Assembly: GCA_027065825.1 (NCBI GenBank)
Contig: JAMONM010000098.1
Coordinates: 1-64,000 of the forward strand
DNA: 64,000 nt
Origin: Campylobacterales bacterium
Lineage (GTDB): Bacteria > Campylobacterota > Campylobacteria > Campylobacterales > Nitratiruptoraceae
Direction of reading: 5' to 3'
The position numbers and the translations under genes are program-made. Below, piece after piece: positions 50,354 to 59,168 of this stretch; the stretch's first letter is position 1; every line of letters starts with the position of its first letter. The notes under the pieces are model-generated. The model worked only from the letters and a program-made list of their open reading frames with translations, was not told where the DNA came from and did no database searches.

Positions 50354-50908
50354 ATGGCAACATATAGGTTGAAAACGCCTTTGAGCGAAGAGGATGTGGT
50401 CAAACTGAAAGCCGGAGATATCGTCTATCTCTCCGGAACCATATATACTGCTCGAGACGCGGCCCATAAAAGATTGGTGGAACTGATACAAAAGGGCGAA
50501 AAGCTTCCTTTTGAGCTAAAAGGAGCCGTAATATACTTTGTGGGTCCTACTCCTCCCAAACCCGGCGAAGCCATAGGAAGCGCCGGACCGACTACGAGCT
50601 ATAGAATGGATAGCTACTCTCCTTTGCTGATAGAGCACGGTTTAAAGGGAATGATAGGCAAAGGAAAAAGAAACGATGCGGTAAAAGAGGCCTGCAAGCG
50701 GTTCAAAGCCGTCTATTTCGGAGCCACCGGCGGAGCCGGGGCTCTCCTTTCGGAGAGAATAAAAAGCGCCAAGGTTATCGCGTACGAAGAGCTCGGTCCG
50801 GAAGCAGTCAGAGAACTTGTGGTGGATCAGTTTCCTGTGGTGGTTGTAAACGACACCTACGGAAACGATCTTTACGAAGAGGGCAGGAAACTTTGGGAAC
50901 AAAAATAA
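50354..50908 (+). CDS. Fumarate hydratase class I, beta subunit
   Basis: LKAGDIVYLSGTIYTARDAAHKRL, GPTPPKPGEAIGSAGPTTSYRMD; ATG at 50354. Confidence 0.92.
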   Translation: MATYRLKTPLSEEDVVKLKAGDIVYLSGTIYTARDAAHKRLVELIQKGEKLPFELKGAVIYFVGPTPPKPGEAIGSAGPTTSYRMDSYSPLLIEHGLKGMIGKGKRNDAVKEACKRFKAVYFGATGGAGALLSERIKSAKVIAYEELGPEAVRELVVDQFPVVVVNDTYGNDLYEEGRKLWEQK

Positions 50909-50920
50909 AAGGAGAGATTT

Positions 50921-52093
50921 ATGAACATTCATGAGTATCAGGCCAAGGAGATCTTTAGAGAGTACGGAGTGCCGGTTCCAAGAGGCGGCGTTGCGTTCAC
51001 TGGCCCCGAGGCCAAAAGAGTGGCCCAGGAGCTTGGAGGATCCCTTTGGGTCGTAAAGGCTCAGATACACGCCGGCGGTAGAGGAAAGGCCGGCGGGGTG
51101 AAACTGGCAAGAAGCCTCGAAGAGGTCGAAAAGATAGCCGAAGAGCTTATAGGCATGACCCTTGTAACTCATCAGACCGGCCCAGAAGGCAAAAAGGTGG
51201 AAAAGGTTTACGTTGAGGAAGGCGCCGATATACAAAAAGAGTACTATCTCGGAATGGTTCTGGATAGAGCTACGGAGATGCCGGTAATGATGGCCTCTAC
51301 CGAAGGCGGTATGGAGATAGAGGAAGTTGCCGCCAAAAGTCCCGAAAAGATAATCAAGGTAGCGATAGATCCTACGATAGGATTTCAGGGCTTTCACGGC
51401 AGAAAGCTGGCATTTGGTCTGGGACTGGCCAAGGAGGAGATGAAACCTTTTATCAAATTCGCCGAAGCCCTTTATAAAGTATATATGGACAAAGACGCCA
51501 ATATGATAGAGATCAACCCGTTGATTAAAACAGGATCCGGCGAATTTCTGGCCCTAGACGCTAAAATGGGTTTTGATGATAACGCCCTGTACAGACATCC
51601 CGACATCAGCGAGATGAGAGATCTCAGCGAAGAGGATCCCGTGGAGATAGAGGCCGCGAAATACGGTCTGAGCTATGTCAATCTCGACGGCAATGTGGGG
51701 TGTATGGTAAACGGTGCCGGACTTGCCATGGCGACTATGGACATCATCAAGCACGAAGGCGGCGAACCCGCTAACTTTTTGGACGTTGGCGGCGGAGCCA
51801 ACCCGGATACTGTGGCGAAAGGTTTTGAACTGATTCTTCAAGATGAGAACGTCAAGAGTATTTTCGTAAACATATTCGGCGGAATCGTCAGATGCGACAG
51901 AATAGCCAACGGAATTTTACAGGCCACCGAAAAGGTCGACGTTAACGTTCCGGTAATCGTCAGACTCGACGGAACAAACGCCCAAGAGGCTGCAAAGATT
52001 TTGGAAAACGCTAATATCAAAAACATAATTCCGGCAACAGATCTATCCGACGGTGCCAAAAAAGCTGTTGCGGCTGCAAAAGGAGAGCTATAA
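50921..52093 (+). CDS. sucC: Succinyl-CoA synthetase beta subunit
   Basis: [54 protein letters not shown]. Confidence 0.97.
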   Translation: MNIHEYQAKEIFREYGVPVPRGGVAFTGPEAKRVAQELGGSLWVVKAQIHAGGRGKAGGVKLARSLEEVEKIAEELIGMTLVTHQTGPEGKKVEKVYVEEGADIQKEYYLGMVLDRATEMPVMMASTEGGMEIEEVAAKSPEKIIKVAIDPTIGFQGFHGRKLAFGLGLAKEEMKPFIKFAEALYKVYMDKDANMIEINPLIKTGSGEFLALDAKMGFDDNALYRHPDISEMRDLSEEDPVEIEAAKYGLSYVNLDGNVGCMVNGAGLAMATMDIIKHEGGEPANFLDVGGGANPDTVAKGFELILQDENVKSIFVNIFGGIVRCDRIANGILQATEKVDVNVPVIVRLDGTNAQEAAKILENANIKNIIPATDLSDGAKKAVAAAKGEL

Positions 52094-52965
52094 TGAGTAT
52101 ACTGGTTAACAAGGATACAAAGGTTATAGTACAGGGGTTCACCGGAAAAGAGGGGACTTTCCACTCAGAGCAGTGTATCGCCTACGGAACGCAGATTGTG
52201 GGTGGCGTTACTCCTGGCAAAGGCGGACAGACTCATCTGGACAGACCGGTTTTTAATACGGTAAAAGAGGCCGTAGAGGCTACAGGAGCGACGGTAAGTA
52301 TGATTTTCGTTCCGCCCGCTTTTACCGCTGATGCTGTAATGGAGGCGGCAGACGCCGGAATAGAACTGGCGGTGATCATTACCGAGGGAGCTCCCGTTAG
52401 AGATATGATGTACGCCAAAATGTACGCTACAAAAAAGGGTATGAAAACGATAGGACCAAACTGCCCGGGAGTCATAACCGCACAAGAGTGCAAAATCGGC
52501 ATTATGCCAGGATTTATATTCAAAAAAGGACCGGTCGGCCTTATCAGTAAGTCCGGAACTCTCACGTACGAAGCGAGCAATCAGGTGGTAAAAGAGGGTC
52601 TTGGCATCTCTACAGCGGTAGGAATCGGAGGCGATCCCATCATAGGCCTGAGCTACAAACAGCTCCTGCCGATGTTCGAGGCCGATCCTGAAACCAAAGC
52701 CATAGTAATGATAGGAGAGATAGGCGGAACGCTTGAGATTGAGGCCGCGGAATTTATAAAAAACAATATTACCAAACCGGTTATTGCCTTCATCGCAGGC
52801 CAGACGGCGCCCAAAGGTAAAAGAATGGGCCACGCCGGAGCTATCATCAGCGGCGGGCAGGGTACGGCTCAGGAAAAAATGGAGGCTCTCGAGAAAGCCG
52901 GAGTCTATGTGGTCAAAAGCCCGGCCGACATAGGCAAAAAGGTTGCGGAGGCTCTTGGCAAGTGA
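52093..52965 (+). CDS. sucD: Succinyl-CoA synthetase alpha subunit
   Basis: [50 protein letters not shown]. Confidence 0.97.
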   Translation: MSILVNKDTKVIVQGFTGKEGTFHSEQCIAYGTQIVGGVTPGKGGQTHLDRPVFNTVKEAVEATGATVSMIFVPPAFTADAVMEAADAGIELAVIITEGAPVRDMMYAKMYATKKGMKTIGPNCPGVITAQECKIGIMPGFIFKKGPVGLISKSGTLTYEASNQVVKEGLGISTAVGIGGDPIIGLSYKQLLPMFEADPETKAIVMIGEIGGTLEIEAAEFIKNNITKPVIAFIAGQTAPKGKRMGHAGAIISGGQGTAQEKMEALEKAGVYVVKSPADIGKKVAEALGK

Positions 52966-53252
52966 AACGCAGTTTCGAGGTTCTAAACGTTAAGTGCGAA
53001 GGATGCGCCTCTACACTGAAAAGAGCTCTTGAAAAAGAGTTCGGCCGTGTGGAGGTAGACTTGACAAAAGAGCCCAGAATCGTAACAGTAGATATAAAAG
53101 AAGATAAAGATATAGATAAGTTAAAAACAATTTTAAGAAGTGTTGGCTATCCTCTAATTGAAGATGAGATGACTAAAGTCCAGTCGCTGGGTATGAAAAC
53201 CAAAAGTTTCATATCCTGCGCGGTTGGCAAATTTACTTTAAGTAAGGAGTGA
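52962..53252 (+). CDS. Heavy-metal-associated (HMA-like) domain protein
   Basis: 96 aa; [22 protein letters not shown]...[17 protein letters not shown]...[12 protein letters not shown]; overlaps sucD and oorD. Confidence 0.75.
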   Translation: MKRSFEVLNVKCEGCASTLKRALEKEFGRVEVDLTKEPRIVTVDIKEDKDIDKLKTILRSVGYPLIEDEMTKVQSLGMKTKSFISCAVGKFTLSKE

Positions 53253-53254
53253 AA

Positions 53255-53593
53255 ATGGCGTTGTTGAAAGCTCCGGAGAATACTCCGGTTTGGGTTAACG
53301 AAAATAACTGCAAAGCGTGCGATCTGTGCGTCGCCTACTGTCCTGCCGGTGTTTTGGTCATGGTTCCCGAACCAAAGACCATTTTGGGGACTATGGTCAA
53401 AGTTGTCTATCCGGACAGCTGTATAGGATGCCAAGACTGCGAATTGGAGTGTCCTGATTTCGCTATCATGGTAGCCGACAGAAAAGAGTACAAGTTCTCC
53501 AAACTGTCCGAAGAGGCTAAAGAGAGAGCGGAAGCTATCAAGAAAAATCATTTCATGGCCAGAGAAGAAGATCTGGCAGTTCTAAGCGCATAA
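53255..53593 (+). CDS. oorD: 2-oxoglutarate:ferredoxin oxidoreductase delta subunit (4Fe-4S)
   Basis: Two ferredoxin clusters CKACDLCVAYCPAG and CIGCQDCELECPDFAI; ATG 53255. Confidence 0.92.
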   Translation: MALLKAPENTPVWVNENNCKACDLCVAYCPAGVLVMVPEPKTILGTMVKVVYPDSCIGCQDCELECPDFAIMVADRKEYKFSKLSEEAKERAEAIKKNHFMAREEDLAVLSA

Positions 53594-53602
53594 GGAGAGG
53601 CA

Positions 53603-54751
53603 ATGGCGAGAGAAGTAATTTCAAGCGGAAACGAGTTAGCGGCTTTGGCCGCGATAGATGCCGGATGTAAATTTTTCGGCGGTTACCCTATTACGCCTTC
53701 TAGCGAAGTGGCGCACGAATTGAGCGTACTTCTGCCTAGAGTCGGCGGTAAATTTATACAGATGGAAGATGAAATAGGCGGTATCTGCGTTGCTCTTGGA
53801 GCCAGTATGAGCGGCGTGAAGTCCATGACCAACACTTCCGGACCGGGAATGAGTCTAAAAGCCGAGCAGATAGGTTTGGGATTCATAGCCGAAGTTCCGC
53901 TGGTAATTACAAACGTAATGAGAGGCGGTCCCTCTACCGGTCTTCCTACCAGGGTACAGCAAGGAGATATTAACCAGTCCAAATCTCCTACACACGGCGA
54001 TTATAAATCAATAACTTTCTGTGCCGGCAATCTGAGCGAATGTTATACGGAAGTCGTCAGAGCTTTCAACGTGGCCGAAGAGCTCATGACTCCGGTAATA
54101 GTCCTATTGGACGAAACCATCGGACATATGGTCGGAAAAGCGGTTCTACCCGATCTCGAAGAGGTAAAAGCCAACCTCGTAGAGAGAGCCAAACCCGATC
54201 CGAACGTTCCTAAAAACGAATTTTTGCCATATGACGTTCCCGAGGACAAGCCGGCGGTAATACCGCCCTTTTTCCAGGGATACCATTTCCATATAACCGG
54301 TCTTCATCACGGACCTACCGGATTCCCGACTGAAGACGCGGTTTTGTGTCAAAATCTGATAGAGAGACTGCATAGAAAAATCAACAGCAGAAGAAAAGAT
54401 CTGTTGGACAGCTACGAAGAGTATCTGCTGGATGATGCGGAGTATCTGGTTCTCTGCTACGGTTCTGTAAGTCTGGCGGCCAGAGAAGCCATTGACAGAC
54501 TAAGAGCCGAAGGGAAAAAGATAGGCATGTTCAGACCTATCACCCTCTGGCCGAGCCCAGAGGAGAAGATAGCCGAGCTCGCTCAGAGATTCCCGGCAGA
54601 TAAGATATTGATGCCCGAGTTGAATATGGGTCAATATATCGACGAGGTCGAGAGAATTATGAAACAAAGACCTGTTTCTCTGAACAAAGCCAACGGTAGA
54701 CCGATCAGTCCGGCAGAAATAATTGCCAAACTAAAAGAGATGGGAATATAA
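53603..54751 (+). CDS. oorA: 2-oxoglutarate:ferredoxin oxidoreductase alpha subunit
   Basis: GCKFFGGYPITPSSEVAHELS, MTNTSGPGMSLKAEQIGLG. Confidence 0.95.
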   Translation: MAREVISSGNELAALAAIDAGCKFFGGYPITPSSEVAHELSVLLPRVGGKFIQMEDEIGGICVALGASMSGVKSMTNTSGPGMSLKAEQIGLGFIAEVPLVITNVMRGGPSTGLPTRVQQGDINQSKSPTHGDYKSITFCAGNLSECYTEVVRAFNVAEELMTPVIVLLDETIGHMVGKAVLPDLEEVKANLVERAKPDPNVPKNEFLPYDVPEDKPAVIPPFFQGYHFHITGLHHGPTGFPTEDAVLCQNLIERLHRKINSRRKDLLDSYEEYLLDDAEYLVLCYGSVSLAAREAIDRLRAEGKKIGMFRPITLWPSPEEKIAELAQRFPADKILMPELNMGQYIDEVERIMKQRPVSLNKANGRPISPAEIIAKLKEMGI

Positions 54752-54761
54752 GGAGTTAATA

Positions 54762-55616
54762 ATGGCATTCAATTACGACCAGTATCTTAGAACTGACAAA
54801 ATGCCGACACTTTGGTGTTGGGGGTGTGGGGACGGAATCATTCTGAAAGCTCTCATCAGAGCCATCGACAAGCTCGGATGGAGCATGGATGATGTGTGCG
54901 TAGTATCCGGAATCGGATGTAGCGGTAGATTCAGTTCGTATCTGGACTGCAATACCGTTCATACCACTCACGGTAGAACCGTTGCGTACGCTACCGGAAT
55001 AAAGCTGGCCAATCCGGACAAACACGTTATAGTCGTGGCCGGTGACGGCGACGGTCTGGCGATAGGAGGTAACCATACCATCCACGGGTGTAGAAGAAAC
55101 ATAGATATCAATTTTATTCTAATCAACAACTTTATCTACGGATTGACCAATTCTCAGGTAAGCCCAACCACTCCAAAAGGGATGTGGGCCGTTACTACAC
55201 AGTACGGAAACGTAGATCCAACTTTCGACGCCTGTGAATTGGCCAAAGGCGCCGGCGCCACTTTCATCGCCAGAGAGAGCGTAACGGATGCCAGAAAACT
55301 CGAAAAGATGTTCATCAAAGGTTTTGAACATAGAGGATTTAGCTTTTTCGACGTTTTCAGTAACTGCCACGTAAACCTGGGTAGAAAGAACAAAATGGGC
55401 GAGGCTATTCAGAACCAGGAGTGGATAGACTCCATCACCATGCCTCTTAAAAAGTGGGAAAAACTGAGCGACGAGGAGAAGAAGGCCTACTTCCCGACGG
55501 GAATACTCTATCACGACGATTCGCAGATGGAGTATTGCGACGCCTACGATCTGGTAATAGAGGCGGCTCAGAACAAGAAAAAGGTAGATATACCTATCGA
55601 AGTAAAATCAAGATAA
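54762..55616 (+). CDS. oorB: 2-oxoglutarate:ferredoxin oxidoreductase beta subunit
   Basis: ThDP: LWCWGCGDGIILKAL, VVSGIGCSGRFSSY, VVAGDGDGLAIGGNHTIH, INNFIYGLTNSQVSPTTP. Confidence 0.95.
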   Translation: MAFNYDQYLRTDKMPTLWCWGCGDGIILKALIRAIDKLGWSMDDVCVVSGIGCSGRFSSYLDCNTVHTTHGRTVAYATGIKLANPDKHVIVVAGDGDGLAIGGNHTIHGCRRNIDINFILINNFIYGLTNSQVSPTTPKGMWAVTTQYGNVDPTFDACELAKGAGATFIARESVTDARKLEKMFIKGFEHRGFSFFDVFSNCHVNLGRKNKMGEAIQNQEWIDSITMPLKKWEKLSDEEKKAYFPTGILYHDDSQMEYCDAYDLVIEAAQNKKKVDIPIEVKSR

Positions 55617-55625
55617 TAATTGCTT

Positions 55626-55648
55626 GAATCCCCCTTATGGGGGGACTC
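55626..55648. other. GC-rich hairpin in the oorB-oorC gap
   Basis: GAATCCCCC-TTAT-GGGGGGACTC, imperfect stem, read directly. Confidence 0.55.
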
Positions 55649-55697
55649 ATAGTGGTTATTCAAAGAAATAACAAAACAAACTCAAAGGAAGTTGACT

Positions 55698-56267
55698 ATG
55701 AGATATCAGTTGAGATTTACAGGTGTAGGCGGACAGGGTGTTTTGCTGGCTGGCGAAATTTTGGCGAGCGCTAAAATCAAATTGGGCGGCTACGGAGTAA
55801 AGGCCGCGACGTACACCTCTCAGGTTAGGGGAGGTCCAACCAAGGTCGACATTATTTTGGACGATAACGAGATACTCTATCCCTACGCGAACGAGGGAGA
55901 GATAGATTTTATGCTCTCGACTGCGCAGGTTAGTTACGATCAGTTCAAAAGCGGCGTAAAAGAGGGCGGCAGAATCGTTTTGGAGCCGAATCTGGTAACT
56001 CCTTCTGCCGATGATATAAACAAATGGGAGATTTATGAGATTCCTTTGATCTCTATCGCCAAAGAGGAGGTCGGAAACGTCGTTACACAGTCTGTCGTGG
56101 CTCTTGGAATAACGGTAGAGATGACCAAGTGTATCGACAGAGACGTGGTGTTTGAAACGATGATCTCCAAAGTTCCCGCCAAAGTGGTTGAACTGAACAA
56201 AAAGGCTTTTGAACTTGGCGAAAAGTATGCGAGAGAAGCTCTCGAAAAAGGTCCTCTAAAGGCCTGA
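55698..56267 (+). CDS. oorC: 2-oxoglutarate:ferredoxin oxidoreductase gamma subunit
   Basis: RFTGVGGQGVLLAGEILASAKI, TSQVRGGPTKVDI. Confidence 0.94.
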   Translation: MRYQLRFTGVGGQGVLLAGEILASAKIKLGGYGVKAATYTSQVRGGPTKVDIILDDNEILYPYANEGEIDFMLSTAQVSYDQFKSGVKEGGRIVLEPNLVTPSADDINKWEIYEIPLISIAKEEVGNVVTQSVVALGITVEMTKCIDRDVVFETMISKVPAKVVELNKKAFELGEKYAREALEKGPLKA

Positions 56268-56273
56268 CTTCTT

Positions 56274-56295
56274 GGGGGCTTCGCCCCCCTTTACT
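56274..56295 (+). terminator. Terminator candidate downstream of oorC
   Basis: GGGGGC-TTC-GCCCCCC then TTTACTTTC. Confidence 0.6.
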
Positions 56296-56323
56296 TTCAG
56301 TTTATTTTAAGCTATAATCTCAT

Positions 56324-56660
56324 TTGGCATAGCAGACGGCCGCTGCGAAAGCAGAGGAAAGTCCGAGCTGCAGTGAGGCGGGGTTCCACCTAACGGGTGG
56401 CCGGCGAAGCCCTACGGGGATAAGCCGAGGGAAAGTGCAACAGAGAGTAGACCGCCGATGGCAACGCACAGGCAAGGGTGAAAGGGTGAGGTAAGAGCTC
56501 ACCGCCTCTTTGGCGACAAAGAGGGCATTGTAAACCCAACCCGCAGCAAGTCAGACCTGGTTGATGCCTCACGTTTAGAGTCTGACGCAGGAGCTTCATG
56601 GTGACATGGAGCCACAGATAAATGGTCGTCCACGACAGAACTCGGCTTATGCTATGCCAA
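56324..56660 (+). ncRNA. rnpB: RNase P RNA (bacterial type A)
   Basis: P1 helix TTGGCATAGC...GCTATGCCAA; conserved GAGGAAAGTCCGAGCT, GGGATAAGCCGAGGGAAAGTGCAACAGAGAGTAGACCGCC, terminal CACGACAGAACTCGGCTTA. Confidence 0.95.
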
Positions 56661-56759
56661 CCTCTTTAAACTCTCTTTCATTCTACCGGTACCGCTTTTA
56701 AACAAAATTTATTAAATTTATTATATTATTTCTAAAAGCCCGAAAAAAAGGGAAAAGCG

Positions 56760-57683
56760 ATGGTAAAGTTCAACCATTTTTTCATTAAAGCTGTCAAAGA
56801 CGTTCTATCGTTCGAAACTATGAAACTGGCTTTGATGACCGGGATCCCTATTATGACGTTGTGGATAGGAGTCGGATGGCTTTTTTGGGAGCCGGTAACG
56901 GCTTTGACCTCGCAGGTTTTGACCTGGATACCTTTTTCGATCATAAAGGCTAACGGAGCTTTCGTTATCGCGTTTTTCCTCTGGTTTTTGGCCGTTATGG
57001 TCAGTTACTCTTTTATGGTCTCTTTTTTCAACGCCCTTTTTTACCGTTTTGTGGAGAAACCTCTTTTTGAATTCGTCAACGTGGTTTTGGTTTTGATTCT
57101 CTCGGTAGGTTGGTCTCTGGCTATTATTTTCAATTGGGAGTCGATTTATGCCCAGATCGGCAGACTTTTGGTGCTGCTGCCCTTTGATACCGTAGATCAG
57201 GCGATTTCGTATCTTTTGGCTATATATCTTTTTTACAATCTTTTCGTCATTACGCTCTATATAACGGTTTTCTTTTTTAGAGAGCCTTTTTTGCTCTCTT
57301 TAAAGGAGCTTCACTATCCGGATACGGTTTGCGAAAGTGCTTCGGGAGTTTCAGGAGTTTACGCTCTTTTGGTTAGAGACGGCGCCCTTTTTGCTCTTTT
57401 TATGGTGGCCGTGCTGCCTCTGCTCTTTATTCCCGTGGCCAACTTTTTGGCTATAGTGTTCCTATGGACCTGGCTTTACAAAGAGTCGGCATTTATGGGA
57501 GTTTGTTCGCTGTGTTGCGGAGATTACGAAAAAGAGTCCTATAAGGAGCACAGACTGGTTATATGGGTTGCCGCTTTTGTTGCCTCTTTGTTGAATTTTA
57601 TACCGGTTTTGGCTTTTTTGACTCCGTTTTTTGTTATGGCCCTCTATTTTCATTGGATTATGCACGAAAAGAGTAGAAGCTAA
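56760..57683 (+). CDS. EI24/CysZ-like integral membrane protein
   Basis: Multi-TM protein, FNHFFIKAVKDVLSFETMKLALMTGIPI; consistent with EI24-domain proteins. Confidence 0.7.
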   Translation: MVKFNHFFIKAVKDVLSFETMKLALMTGIPIMTLWIGVGWLFWEPVTALTSQVLTWIPFSIIKANGAFVIAFFLWFLAVMVSYSFMVSFFNALFYRFVEKPLFEFVNVVLVLILSVGWSLAIIFNWESIYAQIGRLLVLLPFDTVDQAISYLLAIYLFYNLFVITLYITVFFFREPFLLSLKELHYPDTVCESASGVSGVYALLVRDGALFALFMVAVLPLLFIPVANFLAIVFLWTWLYKESAFMGVCSLCCGDYEKESYKEHRLVIWVAAFVASLLNFIPVLAFLTPFFVMALYFHWIMHEKSRS

Positions 57684-58126
57684 TCCTCCGATTTTTCGCA
57701 ATCGGCACAAAGGCCGTACAGATTCATTTCGTGGGTTATGAGTTTGAAACCCTGTTTTTTTGCTATGTTCTCCTGGAGTTTTTCGAGTTCCTCTTCGTAA
57801 AACTCTATAATTTTGCCACATCCCAAACATATCATATGGTCGTGATGATGACCTCGGTTGAGTTCATATTTTTTCGCGTCGGTTCCGAACGATATGGAGT
57901 TTACCAATCCTTCGCTTTCCAAAAATGACAAAGCCCTGTATACGGTGGCTAGACCTATATTTTTGTTATATATCTTGGCTTTGGAGTATATCTCTTCGGG
58001 TGTCAGGTGCTCTTCGCTGTTGTATAGGGCCTTTAGAATATCTTCCCTTTGAGAAGAGTATTTTAGCCCTTTGGATTTTACGATGTTTTTTAATCTCTTT
58101 TGATAATCGCTAAAATCATAATTCAT
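57680..58126 (-). CDS. Fur-family transcriptional regulator
   Basis: YSSQREDILKALYNSEEHLTPEEIYSKAK, ATVYRALSFLESEGLV, RGHHHDHMICLGCGKIIEF, CADCEKSE zinc motifs. Confidence 0.93.
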   Translation of the reverse strand: MNYDFSDYQKRLKNIVKSKGLKYSSQREDILKALYNSEEHLTPEEIYSKAKIYNKNIGLATVYRALSFLESEGLVNSISFGTDAKKYELNRGHHHDHMICLGCGKIIEFYEEELEKLQENIAKKQGFKLITHEMNLYGLCADCEKSED

Positions 58127-58166
58127 GACACTCTCTTTGGATTATGTCTGTATCTGGTTTCTATGC

Positions 58167-58219
58167 TAGGTTTTGCCGCAAGAGTATTTGGTACGCTACC
58201 CTGTTTGCGGCTTTACCTA
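58167..58219. other. Nested imperfect inverted repeat upstream of fur-family gene
   Basis: TAGGT-TTT-GCCGCAA-(loop with GGTA-CGC-TACC)-TTGCGGC-TTT-ACCTA. Confidence 0.55.
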
Positions 58220-58379
58220 ATACGTTATGATACCAAAAAGGTTTTTTTTATATCTTAATAGGAAACTTTTTGCGTAAAATATTTCAAAAACGCTCCTGTT
58301 AACGGCCTCTAAATAGGCGATAATCTAAAAAGGGACGTTTTTATAGTAAAATACTCTACTTCAATTATACGGAGACCGA

Positions 58380-59168
58380 ATGAGACTGCCGATTTTGGTT
58401 GCTCTTTTTACCGCTTTGGCGTACGCTTCTGTACATAAGGCCAGGATAGAGCCGCTGGAGATATACGATATCAAGGCGGCCGCTGCCGGCAAAGTAGTTT
58501 ATAGTGACGTCCAAAGCGAAGGGAGAGAGGTCTATAAAAGGCTGATAGTTAAACTCGACACCTTCGAAGAGGAGCAGGAATTAAAAAGCGCTAAAAAGAG
58601 GCTCGAGAATTTAAAGCGAATATTGACTGTCAACGAAAAGAGTCTGGAGAATCTACGCGATCTGTATGAGATAAAACTTGACAATTACGAAAAAATCAAA
58701 AATCTGAAGACAAAATCGAAATTCGAAAAAGATGTCAGACTCAGCGACTATCTGGCGGCATATAACCAGTATTTAAACCAACAGGAAAAAATAGAGTCTT
58801 TAAAAAACCAGATTTTGGATCTAAAAAAGGGCATAGAGCTTTTAAAGGATAAAATAGCTAAAAAAAGGATAGTAGTCAGCGGTTATGTATACAAGATCTA
58901 TCTAAAAAAAGGCGATTTCGCTCCAATAGGAGCCAGATTGGCTCAGGTGGCGGACATATCCAAAGGGAAAGTGGTCGTCTATCTGGGCAGTGACGAGATT
59001 GAAAATCTCGATAAGAAGAGCATCTATATAGACGGCAAGAAAGTAGCCGGCGGTTTTAGCAAAATATATAAAATTTCGGATCCGGTTCATATCAGTTCGT
59101 ATAGAGCCGAAATAATCGTTCCGGCGCCGAAAAGATTTTCGAAAATCGTAACCGTGGAGATAAAATGA
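58380..59168 (+). CDS. HlyD-like periplasmic adaptor protein
   Basis: Signal peptide; coiled-coil flanked by lipoyl/barrel-like segments (IEPLEIYDIKAAAAGKVVYSDV; VSGYVYKIYLKKGDFAPIGARLAQVADISKGKVVVYLG). Confidence 0.7.
   Translation: MRLPILVALFTALAYASVHKARIEPLEIYDIKAAAAGKVVYSDVQSEGREVYKRLIVKLDTFEEEQELKSAKKRLENLKRILTVNEKSLENLRDLYEIKLDNYEKIKNLKTKSKFEKDVRLSDYLAAYNQYLNQQEKIESLKNQILDLKKGIELLKDKIAKKRIVVSGYVYKIYLKKGDFAPIGARLAQVADISKGKVVVYLGSDEIENLDKKSIYIDGKKVAGGFSKIYKISDPVHISSYRAEIIVPAPKRFSKIVTVEIK

Noticed and set aside
50642-51397. 251-aa minus-strand ORF across fumarase beta/sucC
   Set aside because: Antisense shadow ORF across two conserved genes, no RBS or domain
52165-52833. 222-aa minus-strand ORF inside sucD
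   Set aside because: Antisense shadow ORF of a conserved gene
56320-56599. Minus-strand ORFs (60 and 69 aa) in the 56.3-56.6 kb region
   Set aside because: They lie antisense within rnpB (RNase P RNA); no coding support
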